In this document: positions 7,099-13,636 of the stretch, in pieces
How the letters are laid out: every line of letters begins with the position of its first letter
Numbering within the stretch: position 1 is the stretch's first letter
Source of the DNA: Syntrophaceae bacterium UBA6078
GTDB taxonomy: Bacteria > Desulfobacterota > Syntrophia > Syntrophales > UBA2210
Direction of reading: 5' to 3'
Length of the DNA: 13,689 bases
NCBI GenBank assembly: GCA_002428735.1
Contig: DIXO01000061.1
Span: 1 to 13,689 of the forward strand
The notes under the pieces: generated by a model
The model's database searches: none
Seen by the model: the letters and a program-made list of their open reading frames with translations, nothing else
Told to the model about the DNA's origin: nothing
Program-made: the position numbers and the translations under genes

Positions 7099-7921
7099 GG
7101 TCCGTATCTCCTTTCCTGACCATCTCGATCAATCGATCGTATTCTTCCACATATTCGGGAATATCGGCTCGATGGATCCTTCCGATAACGAACCTGTCCT
7201 TCAATTCGTCATCGGTCATCTTTGCAGCCTTCGCCATTCTCAAGGCATGATCCTTCTGCCAGAGGAGCATGTCGACAGGGGTTTCGAGTTCGTTTCTCCG
7301 TCCGAAGTTGACGGGACAGTGGGTGATGATCTCGATGACGGAAAATCCCTTGTGTTCGGCCCCCTCAACGATCAGATCGGTGAGCATCTTCGCATGGTAG
7401 CTGGTTCCCCGGGCCACGTAGGAAGCCCCCGCTCCGACGCAGAGCTTGGCAATATCGAAGTGAGGGTCCATTGTCCCGTAAGGGGCCGTGGTGGCATAGG
7501 CATCCCGCGGGGTCGTAGGAGAATATTGCCCCCCCGTCATGCCGTAGATGTGATTGTTGAAGATGATGGCGGTCATATCGATATTCCGCCGGCACGCATG
7601 GATGAGGTGGTTGCCGCCGATGGCGGTGGCATCCCCGTCTCCCATGAAAACGAAGACCTTAAGCCCTGGTTTTGCCATCTTGAGCCCTGTGGCGAAGGCC
7701 AGGGCGCGTCCGTGGGTGGTATGGAGGGTGTTGAAATCCATGTAGCCCGTTATCCGCCCCGAACAGCCGATGCCCGAAACGGCGGCCACACTATCCTGAT
7801 CGTATCCCAGTCTGTCGATGGCGCGGATGAAGGAGCCCATGATTATTCCATTCCCGCATCCGGGGCACCAGATGTGGGGAAGTTTGTCCATGCGCAAATA
7901 TTTTCTATGGATGGCGTCCAT
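7091..7921 (-). CDS. korB: 2-oxoglutarate:ferredoxin oxidoreductase, beta (thiamine-diphosphate) subunit
   Basis: Beta subunit (276 aa), which holds thiamine diphosphate and one [4Fe-4S] cluster. The TPP/Mg motif is GDGDATAIGGNH (94-105) with NNHIYGMTGGQ (122-132). Four cysteines fit the cluster ligands of this subfamily: C19 and C22 in WCPGCG, C53 in GIGCSG and C202 in HCPVN. ATG 7921 follows the korA stop by one base, with GAGGAG ten bases upstream inside korA. With korA it should convert a 2-oxoacid plus CoA to acyl-CoA, CO2 and reduced ferredoxin, or run in reverse. The short beta chain and the alpha-chain motifs point to 2-oxoglutarate rather than pyruvate; the substrate is inferred. Confidence 0.92.
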   Translation of the reverse strand: MDAIHRKYLRMDKLPHIWCPGCGNGIIMGSFIRAIDRLGYDQDSVAAVSGIGCSGRITGYMDFNTLHTTHGRALAFATGLKMAKPGLKVFVFMGDGDATAIGGNHLIHACRRNIDMTAIIFNNHIYGMTGGQYSPTTPRDAYATTAPYGTMDPHFDIAKLCVGAGASYVARGTSYHAKMLTDLIVEGAEHKGFSVIEIITHCPVNFGRRNELETPVDMLLWQKDHALRMAKAAKMTDDELKDRFVIGRIHRADIPEYVEEYDRLIEMVRKGDTDRG

Positions 7922-7922
7922 A

Positions 7923-9050
7923 TTATAGTAACTCCTCGATGAGATCGCTGATTTCGTGGGGCGTGATCAGCCCACCGTCAATCCTGTTCAACGGATGGAT
8001 GGGCACCGTGCCGGCTACCGCCCGTTCCACCTCGCGAACCATCTGTCCCAGATTCATCTCGGGAACGATGACAGCCCGTTTTCCCGCTGCCGCCTCGCGG
8101 ATCTCCCTGTCCGGGAAGGGCCAGAGGGTGACCGGCCTGAGGAGTCCAACCCGTTTACCGGCCTTCTTCATGCTCCGGACCACCTCTTCCGCAGAACGGG
8201 CGACGCTCCCGAAGGCGACGATCAGCACGTCGGCGTTGTCGACATCGACGTACTTGACCCTGACGATCTTGTCCCGATAGTAGTCAAGTTTTCCGTTCAT
8301 CCGCCTCATTACCCGATCAATCGTCCCGGGATCACTGGTTGGAAACCCTGTTTTGTCGTGGATGAGCCCGGTGATGTGATACCGGTATCCGTCTCCGAAA
8401 CCGGCAAAGGGTGGAATCATATCGTCGGTATCTTCGTAGGGGAGATAGGGGGTGCCGGGAACCGGCCCTTTGCGATCAATAACCGTAACGATGTCTTCTT
8501 CCTTGAATTCCACCCGTTCCCGCAGGTGACTGAGAATCTCATCCAGGAGGATGATAACGGGGATGCGGTATCTCTCGGACAGATTGACGGCGCGTCCCGT
8601 CTCGCGGTAAGCCTCCCGCGCCGTGTATGGAGCGATCACGATGATTGCGTGGTCGCCATGGGTCCCCCAGCGGGTCTGCATGAAATCCCCCTGTGAAGAA
8701 GTGGTTGGGAGACCGGTGCTTGGACCGTACCTCATCACGTTTATGATGACGCAGGGTATCTCCGCCTCTGCGGCGAATCCTATGTTTTCCTGCTTCAGCG
8801 AGAAACCTGGCCCACTGGTGGCCGTGATTGCCTTTAGCCCGGCACAGGATGCGCCGATCACCGCTCCCATGCTTGCTATCTCGTCCTCCATCTGCATGAA
8901 CTTTCCCCCCAGTTTGGGGAGTTCCCGGGCAAAGAGGTTCGCGATCTCCGACGACGGTGTGATAGGGTATCCCGCAAAAAAACGGACCCCGGCCGCCAGC
9001 GCTCCGAACACGCAGGCATCACTTCCTGCCAGCAGTTTCGCATCATTCAT
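7923..9050 (-). CDS. korA: 2-oxoglutarate:ferredoxin oxidoreductase, alpha subunit
   Basis: Alpha subunit (375 aa). YPITPSSEI (28-36), QMEDEIASMGA (53-63), SGPGFSLKQE (79-88) and the stretch RYGPSTGLPT ... QGDFMQTRWGTHGDH (107-134) are read directly. The last stretch matches 2-oxoglutarate oxidoreductase alpha chains (the MQ-RWGTHGDH segment) better than pyruvate or branched-chain enzymes as I know them. I start at ATG 9050, with GAGGAG seven bases upstream, overlapping korD by 8 bp (ATGAATGA). A TTG at 9065 is in frame but lies on that ribosome binding site. It is followed one base later by korB. Confidence 0.92.
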   Translation of the reverse strand: MNDAKLLAGSDACVFGALAAGVRFFAGYPITPSSEIANLFARELPKLGGKFMQMEDEIASMGAVIGASCAGLKAITATSGPGFSLKQENIGFAAEAEIPCVIINVMRYGPSTGLPTTSSQGDFMQTRWGTHGDHAIIVIAPYTAREAYRETGRAVNLSERYRIPVIILLDEILSHLRERVEFKEEDIVTVIDRKGPVPGTPYLPYEDTDDMIPPFAGFGDGYRYHITGLIHDKTGFPTSDPGTIDRVMRRMNGKLDYYRDKIVRVKYVDVDNADVLIVAFGSVARSAEEVVRSMKKAGKRVGLLRPVTLWPFPDREIREAAAGKRAVIVPEMNLGQMVREVERAVAGTVPIHPLNRIDGGLITPHEISDLIEELL

Positions 9051-9252
9051 GGACAATCTCCTCAACCCTGACGCAATAGTCCGGGCACAAAAGCTCGCAC
9101 TGTCTGCATCCGGTGCATTTCGCCGGGCAGGTCACAACCGCCTTGTCATCGTGGTCTCTCGAGAAAACGGAGACGGGACAGAAGGCGACACAGATGCCGC
9201 ATGCCTTGCAGAGTTTCCTGTCTACGGTTATTTCAAAATTCTTTTTGGTCAT
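9043..9252 (-). CDS. korD: 2-oxoglutarate:ferredoxin oxidoreductase, delta (2x[4Fe-4S] ferredoxin) subunit
   Basis: Small ferredoxin-like subunit (69 aa). It has two complete [4Fe-4S] motifs: C15-x2-C18-x2-C21-x3-C25-P, and CTGCRQCELLCP in the second half. It should wire electrons between the beta-subunit cluster and external ferredoxin. ATG 9252 follows AAAGGAT at a short spacing. It is the first gene of the operon and overlaps korA by 8 bp. A delta-alpha-beta-gamma order with a separate delta gene is common for bacterial and archaeal Kor operons. Confidence 0.9.
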   Translation of the reverse strand: MTKKNFEITVDRKLCKACGICVAFCPVSVFSRDHDDKAVVTCPAKCTGCRQCELLCPDYCVRVEEIVHE

Positions 9253-9410
9253 ATCATCCTTTCTTTCGCATCAGATGACCATTCACACGTCTGTCGATCG
9301 TCACGCCGGCATATTATCCAGTGAAGTAAAAATGAATCGCCCCCGTGATTTGGTGGTTATGCGGATTTCAGGCCTCCGAGAGGTCCTTGCTGGTTAACTG
9401 CCGAGTGTGG

Positions 9411-9428
9411 GTTGGTTTATAATCCAAC
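9411..9428. promoter_or_regulatory. 18-bp near-perfect palindrome upstream of kor
   Basis: GTTGGTTTATAATCCAAC is its own reverse complement except for one opposed T-T pair. It lies about 160 bp upstream of korD and about 400 bp upstream of the dehydrogenase. Length and symmetry fit a dimeric repressor or activator site; which protein would bind is unknown. Confidence 0.4.
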
Positions 9429-9560
9429 GGGTTTATCTCCAGTGTATCATATCATATCCCTCAGTCAGGATCGCAGAGGACGACGAAGAAATATGTGCAA
9501 GAATTCATTATTCTGTACGGCTTAATGCTTCGGAAATCACAGTTTGAAAACTTGCCCTTC

Positions 9561-9643
9561 TACAATATTGTAAGACTTTGGTCAAATAAAAATTTATATC
9601 CGGATTTATGGAGTGGTTTTTTGAGCCATATTGTAAGATTTTG
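9561..9643. repeat. Palindrome plus near-exact direct repeat
   Basis: TACAATATTGTA (9561-9572) is a perfect 12-bp palindrome. Its right half belongs to ATATTGTAAGACTTTG (9565-9580), which recurs as ATATTGTAAGATTTTG (9628-9643) with one change, 63 bp apart (six helical turns). Same-face spacing suggests two sites for one regulator, one full and one partial, upstream of the dehydrogenase gene. Confidence 0.45.
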
Positions 9644-9826
9644 TTTGTGGGGGAATGATCGAGCAACGTGGATCCACGGTTTCATGGATGTTTTGTCATG
9701 TGTGATATAGCCTGTCTGTGGCTTCATAAATTGTTTTGCATCCTGTGCCGACGTGATATACGGTGAGTAACCGTCAGCGGGAGGCATGCATAAAGAGATT
9801 AGGAAAAATTATAGGGGGAGGGTTTT

Positions 9827-10615
9827 ATGAAGCTGCAGGATCTGTTCAGTCTCGATGGGAAGGTCGCCATTGTCACGGGCGGCGGTCGTGGTATCGGTAA
9901 ATTCATCGCCACTGGTCTCGCCGAGGCGGGTGCCGATGTTGTCATCACCTCGCGCAAGATGAAGAACCTCGAAGCTGCGGCCGGCGAGTTGTCAACGAAG
10001 TACGGCGCGACCGTCCTCCCCCTTGCCTGTGATGTGAGTAGAGAGGAGGACATCGACGAGATGCTGAAGACCGTCAAGGAAAAGTTCGGCCGGATCGACA
10101 TCCTGGTGAATAATGCCGGTGCCACCTGGGGGGCGCCGACCCTGGAATTCCCCCTGGAGAAGTGGGATTATCTCTTCGATGTCAATGTCCGGGGCGTCTG
10201 GATCATGGCGCAGAAGGTCGCTGCCATCATGAAGGAGCAAGGGGGTGGAGCCATCATCAACATATCCTCCGTCATGGGGTTCCGGGGGTCCGATGAGATG
10301 GCCCATCCCGCCGTCCCCTACAATTCGACGAAGGCCGCCGTCAATCTCCTGACGATGAATCTCGCCGTCAAGCTCGCCCCTTACAAGATCCGCGTCAACG
10401 CCATCGCCCCCGGTTTCTTCGGTACCGACATGATGGCCTACATCGAGAAACCAGAGTTCAAGGAGGCCTATGAGGCGACGCTGGACGTCATCCCCATGCG
10501 CCGGATCGGGCGTATTGACGACATGAAGGGTGTGGCCGTCTTCCTCGCCTCGGACGCGTCGGCCTTTATGACCGGGCATGTCCTCGTCAACGACGGCGGA
10601 CAACTGGCCAAGTGA
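9827..10615 (+). CDS. Short-chain dehydrogenase/reductase (SDR), FabG-like
   Basis: Classical SDR of 262 aa, the usual length. The Rossmann motif is TGGGRGIG (17-24). D69 follows the third strand, NNAG is at 95-98 and the active site is INISS (144-148) with Y165-x3-K169. S42-R43 after the second strand suggests NADP(H) preference. GGAGG (9817-9821) lies five bases before ATG 9827. The SDR family includes 3-oxoacyl-ACP/CoA reductases, gluconate 5-dehydrogenases and many alcohol dehydrogenases; the sequence alone does not settle the substrate. It stands alone on the plus strand, convergent with the dehydratase-family gene. Acyl-CoA genes lie nearby, so a hydroxyacyl or alcohol substrate is plausible but inferred. 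Confidence 0.88.
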   Translation: MKLQDLFSLDGKVAIVTGGGRGIGKFIATGLAEAGADVVITSRKMKNLEAAAGELSTKYGATVLPLACDVSREEDIDEMLKTVKEKFGRIDILVNNAGATWGAPTLEFPLEKWDYLFDVNVRGVWIMAQKVAAIMKEQGGGAIINISSVMGFRGSDEMAHPAVPYNSTKAAVNLLTMNLAVKLAPYKIRVNAIAPGFFGTDMMAYIEKPEFKEAYEATLDVIPMRRIGRIDDMKGVAVFLASDASAFMTGHVLVNDGGQLAK

Positions 10616-10635
10616 GAATATCTCGCGCAAGACGT

Positions 10636-10671
10636 GTAATACTGACCGCCTCTTCAGTCGGGGAGTATTAC
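10636..10671. terminator. Inverted repeat between convergent genes
   Basis: GTAATACT (10636-10643) and AGTATTAC (10664-10671) are perfect inverted copies around a 20-base loop, which can itself pair (GAC/GTC). The repeat fills the 61-bp gap between the dehydrogenase stop and the end of the opposing dehydratase-family gene. No strong T tract follows, so it is a moderate candidate for a shared terminator. Confidence 0.45.
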
Positions 10672-10676
10672 GGTAC

Positions 10677-12191
10677 CTATGGTTTCTTGATTTTTCGTTC
10701 TTCCATCAGCCCGTCACCGAAGGAGGGTTCCAGGGACCGCATTTTCGAATCGTCGAACTCGGCATCGATGCCGGCCAGGTAACGGGCCAGCCGCTTCCGT
10801 TCGTCGTAATCGTAGCCGATGTTCAGGGCGATCGTTTCCATGACCGGGGACCCGCCTCCGTGGACGCCGGCAATCAGGTACCAGGCCGTCATAGGCGAGG
10901 CACCGACGTTTTCCACAAACTTCCAGATCTTCAGTGCGTCCCCGGCGGAAATAGCCGGGTTCCGGACGATGAACCGCTCCAGGTCCTCTCTGGTCTCGAG
11001 CGCATCGAAATCCTCGGCGAAGGGGAGCGTCACCGAAATGCCGCCGGCGATCTCCGTAAGGATATTGTACTCGTGGTAGATCGATTCTCCGGTCATCCGC
11101 CGCCCCACGTTGGCGTAGATCTCGTTGGGGAAGAAGACGCCGCTTGCGGTTTTCTCCCCATAGACGGCGGCGGCGACTCCCGCCGCGTAGGCCAGTTCCG
11201 CCGCCTCGGCGTACTCTGACAGTTTCTCCCTGACGTGAGAAATCCTGGCGACGTTGTTCGCCTCGGCCGCCAGTACCGTGGCGCCGCAGAGGACGTCGGA
11301 AACTCCCGGTTTGCAACCGCTGTAACTGTGGCGGTGGGAATCCGCGAAAAGAAGCGCGAGTCTCCTGCCGTACTGCCACTCGCCGCACATGAAGACCCGG
11401 TCCCAGGGGACGAAGACGTTGTCGAAGACGATGACTGAATCTGAAACGCCGTAGGTGCAGAAGGGGGCCGCGTTCGGGTCATCCTTGTCTCGCAGCCAGA
11501 CGGGTCGGGTGATCACCTTGATCCCCTCCCCGTCGGCGGGGATGGCGAAGGCGACGGCGTAATCCGCGTCTTCTTCCATGAGGGCCCGTGTCGGAACCAC
11601 GAAAAAGACGTCCGCATAGGCCGCCTGGGTGATGGACATCTTCATCCCCCGCACTATGATCCCGTCCTTTCTCTTCTCGACGATATGGACGTAGGAGTCG
11701 GGGTTCTCCTGCTGGGAGGGGCGTTTCAGGCGGTCCCCCTTGGCGTCGGTCTGGGAGCAGGTGCCGTCCAGGTCCTCCGACTGATACCCCTTGAGGTAGG
11801 CGAGAAACCGCTGATGGTACTCGGTCCCGGTGGCGTCATCCATCTCTTTAGTGCAGATGGCCAGGGCGTTGATGGCATCGTGTCCCATGCAGCGCTGGAT
11901 ACACCCCCCCACCCTCCGCGCCGCGAGGCGGATCAGCTTCTGCTTCTGCAAGAGGTCGTAGGGGCTCTGGGGTAGATGGTTCCACCTATTGATCTCCTCT
12001 CCCGTGATCGACGAGGTTGCCGTGGCGAGACCCTTCCACTCGGGATCCCGTGCAAGATCAAAGGTCACGTCCAGGACGTTCAGACCGGGACGCAGACGGT
12101 GATCGTCTCGGCCGACCTGCTGCCCTCCGATGTAGACATTTCTCCTCATTGAGAACAGGCGGTCGTGATACTGTTCTTTTGTTCGTAGCAT
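10677..12191 (-). CDS. 4-hydroxybutyryl-CoA dehydratase / 4-hydroxyphenylacetate 3-hydroxylase (HpaB/AbfD) family protein
   Basis: Flavin protein of the acyl-CoA-dehydrogenase-like HpaB/AbfD family, 504 aa. ATG 12191 follows GAGG eight bases upstream; a TTG at 12236 would run into the preceding gene. It keeps the four ligands of the unusual [4Fe-4S] cluster of 4-hydroxybutyryl-CoA dehydratase. These are C97-x3-C101 (GGCIQRC) and H286 with C293 seven residues later, plus a Tyr at 290 between them. The spacings equal C99/C103 and H292/Y296/C299 of the Clostridium enzyme as I remember it. TDAKGDR (148-154) is also typical. This makes a dehydratase/isomerase far likelier than an FADH2 hydroxylase. 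Two differences stand out: the segment after KGDR reads SITQAAYAD (186-194) rather than the usual QTG..NSHE form, and the Glu expected before HGxGSP is A441. The substrate may therefore differ. It forms a pair with the ABM gene 22 bp upstream. Confidence 0.85.
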   Translation of the reverse strand: MLRTKEQYHDRLFSMRRNVYIGGQQVGRDDHRLRPGLNVLDVTFDLARDPEWKGLATATSSITGEEINRWNHLPQSPYDLLQKQKLIRLAARRVGGCIQRCMGHDAINALAICTKEMDDATGTEYHQRFLAYLKGYQSEDLDGTCSQTDAKGDRLKRPSQQENPDSYVHIVEKRKDGIIVRGMKMSITQAAYADVFFVVPTRALMEEDADYAVAFAIPADGEGIKVITRPVWLRDKDDPNAAPFCTYGVSDSVIVFDNVFVPWDRVFMCGEWQYGRRLALLFADSHRHSYSGCKPGVSDVLCGATVLAAEANNVARISHVREKLSEYAEAAELAYAAGVAAAVYGEKTASGVFFPNEIYANVGRRMTGESIYHEYNILTEIAGGISVTLPFAEDFDALETREDLERFIVRNPAISAGDALKIWKFVENVGASPMTAWYLIAGVHGGGSPVMETIALNIGYDYDERKRLARYLAGIDAEFDDSKMRSLEPSFGDGLMEERKIKKP

Positions 12192-12213
12192 AGGGTTTTC
12201 CTCTTGTTCTTCT

Positions 12214-12507
12214 CTAGATTGAGAAAATCTCCTCAACGATGGTTAAATCTGGTTTTCCGTCAAGAAGGGTTCCCACCGCTTTGGAAAACTCCTTGAAGTG
12301 GGGTGTCGAAGAGTGGTCTTTAATGGCCTCCCTGTCCCTGTATCGTTCAACCACGACCAGAAGGCTGGGGGCAGCTTTGTCACGACAGACCGCGTAGGCC
12401 ATTGTCCCTTCTTCTTTGCCCACTTTCGGTACCAGGTCCCGGAATAATTCGATGGCCTCATCCATCTTCCCTTCCTTGATCTTCATCTTTGCAATAAGCG
12501 CGACCAT
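12214..12507 (-). CDS. Small ABM (antibiotic biosynthesis monooxygenase/YgiN-like) domain protein
   Basis: A 97-aa protein with the dimeric ferredoxin-like ABM fold. It opens with VALIAKMKIKEGK, has LVVVERYRDREAIKDH (50-65) and then the family's TPHFKEF (68-74). Family members include quinol monooxygenases such as YgiN, heme-degrading enzymes and proteins with no shown activity. ATG 12507 has a purine-rich GAGA stretch just upstream. It is directly upstream of, and 22 bp from, the dehydratase-family gene, so the two are probably co-transcribed. A role in protecting or assisting the oxygen-sensitive partner, or in handling quinone-like compounds, is possible but is inference only. Confidence 0.82.
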   Translation of the reverse strand: MVALIAKMKIKEGKMDEAIELFRDLVPKVGKEEGTMAYAVCRDKAAPSLLVVVERYRDREAIKDHSSTPHFKEFSKAVGTLLDGKPDLTIVEEIFSI

Positions 12508-12629
12508 TTCTCATCTCTCTTTCTTGTCGGTATCCCTCCACGGTTACAGATGATCGGTGCCAGTCAATACGCTCTTGATTTCACAAAAAAGCCCGGCGCC
12601 TCCTATTGTTAACCTGGCACACTTTATTC

Positions 12630-12665
12630 CTAAAAGACCATCTAAGGGTTCAGATGGTCTTTTAG
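12630..12665 (-). terminator. Strong hairpin terminator after the 3-hydroxyacyl-CoA dehydrogenase
   Basis: A perfect 14-bp stem: CTAAAAGACCATCT (12630-12643) pairs with AGATGGTCTTTTAG (12652-12665) around an 8-base loop. It begins 26 bp after the dehydrogenase stop on the minus strand. The TTTT lies inside the stem, so it is not a textbook Rho-independent terminator. The symmetry is far beyond chance, and it marks the boundary before the ABM gene, 122 bp further on. Confidence 0.7.
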
Positions 12666-12691
12666 AGGGTTTCTGTAAAAAGGAAACAAAA

Positions 12692-13564
12692 CTACTTTTG
12701 GGTATAGTCGTACCAGCCCTTGCCGGTCTTTTGGCCGTACTCTCCCCTGGCAACGCGTTCGACCAACTGAGGTGAAGGCAGCATCGCGGGGTCGCCGCTC
12801 TCCCTGAATTTTTCCATGCCGATATCGTAGGAAAGATCCAGCCCGGTCAGATCGTTGAGGCGGAAGGGGCCCATGGGGTGCCCGGCCCCGTAAACGCAAG
12901 CCTTGTCGATATCTTCGAAGGATGCGACACCCATCTCGAGGATCCACATGGCCTCACGTGAAATGGCGGAGAAAATCCTGTTGAGAACGAATCCCCAGAC
13001 TTCCTTTTTGATATGGATGGGAACCTTTCCGATCCGTTCACACAGCTGCATCGCCAGCTGGGCTGTTTCGTCCGATACATGAGGGCCCTGGACGACTTCC
13101 ACGAGCTTCATGACCAGCGCCGGGTTGAAGAAGTGCATGTTGCAGACCTGGGAAGGACGCTGGGTGGCGTCGGCGATCTTGGAGCTGACGATCATGGAGC
13201 TGTTCGTGGCGAGAATGGCGTGAGTGGGAGCAATCTCATCAAGCTGCGCGAAGACCTTTCTTTTCAACTCAAGTCTTTCCAAGATTGCTTCGATGACATA
13301 ATCGGCATCTCTGGCTGCCTCTTCAAGTTTTGGCGTGAATGAAATCCTCCGTCGTATTTCCTTTGCCTGGGATTCCTCCATCTTTCCCTTTTTGACTCGT
13401 CCCTCCAGGTACGTTCCGGCGAAGTCTTCCGCCTTTTTCAGAATCTCTGGAATGACATCAGTGCATTTTACCGTATAGCCCCCGATGGCGCACTGCAGGG
13501 CGATCTGGTGCCCCATATTCCCAGCACCGACGACACAGATGTTTTTCACGTCTTCTATCTTCAT
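12692..13564 (-). CDS. hbd: 3-hydroxyacyl-CoA (3-hydroxybutyryl-CoA type) dehydrogenase
   Basis: NAD-dependent oxidation of 3-hydroxyacyl-CoA to 3-oxoacyl-CoA, or the reverse. At 290 aa it matches the stand-alone 3-hydroxybutyryl-CoA dehydrogenases (about 280-290 aa), not the large FadB fusion. The Rossmann motif is GAGNMG (13-18), with an acidic D36 at the end of the second strand favouring NAD. E92 lies in VIEA and N121-S122-S123 are present. The catalytic His is H144 in HFFNP (144-148), with E156 as its partner. The C-terminal domain has GHPMGPFRLNDLTGLD and ends with the typical GKGWYDY. ATG 13564 follows AGGAG nine bases upstream. It lies 72 bp downstream of a thiolase gene on the same strand, a standard pair for making or splitting acetoacetyl-CoA. 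A hairpin follows the gene. Confidence 0.92.
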   Translation of the reverse strand: MKIEDVKNICVVGAGNMGHQIALQCAIGGYTVKCTDVIPEILKKAEDFAGTYLEGRVKKGKMEESQAKEIRRRISFTPKLEEAARDADYVIEAILERLELKRKVFAQLDEIAPTHAILATNSSMIVSSKIADATQRPSQVCNMHFFNPALVMKLVEVVQGPHVSDETAQLAMQLCERIGKVPIHIKKEVWGFVLNRIFSAISREAMWILEMGVASFEDIDKACVYGAGHPMGPFRLNDLTGLDLSYDIGMEKFRESGDPAMLPSPQLVERVARGEYGQKTGKGWYDYTQK

Positions 13565-13636
13565 AGCCTTCTCTCCTTTCGAGTAATAGTCAATGGTACG
13601 GGCGTATAACCCTTTATTTTGGGAATGAAATAACCC

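Larger units (their letters stand above)
9253..9826. other. 574-bp non-coding region between divergent korD and the SDR gene
   Basis: No gene can be supported here. Two short open frames on opposite strands around 9495-9787 overlap each other and show no domain or good ribosome binding site. The region is richer in A+T than its neighbours from about 9420 onward. It should carry the promoters of both the kor operon and the dehydrogenase, but I found no convincing -35/-10 or -24/-12 pair. What does stand out is an 18-bp near-palindrome (9411-9428), a 12-bp perfect palindrome (9561-9572) and a 16-bp direct repeat with one mismatch (9565-9580 and 9628-9643). Confidence 0.6.

Noticed and set aside
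9495..9787. Two small overlapping open frames (plus 9495-9710, minus 9560-9787) in the kor/SDR gap
   Set aside because: They overlap on opposite strands, lack good ribosome binding sites and domain signals, and contain the palindrome and repeat, which better fit a regulatory region.
12192..12236. N-terminal extension of the dehydratase-family gene from a TTG
   Set aside because: It would overlap the ABM gene, while ATG 12191 has its own GAGG site at good spacing.
12508..12629. Promoter for the ABM-dehydratase pair
   Set aside because: TTGACT is present on the minus strand but no acceptable -10 follows at 16-18 bp, so I do not list a promoter.
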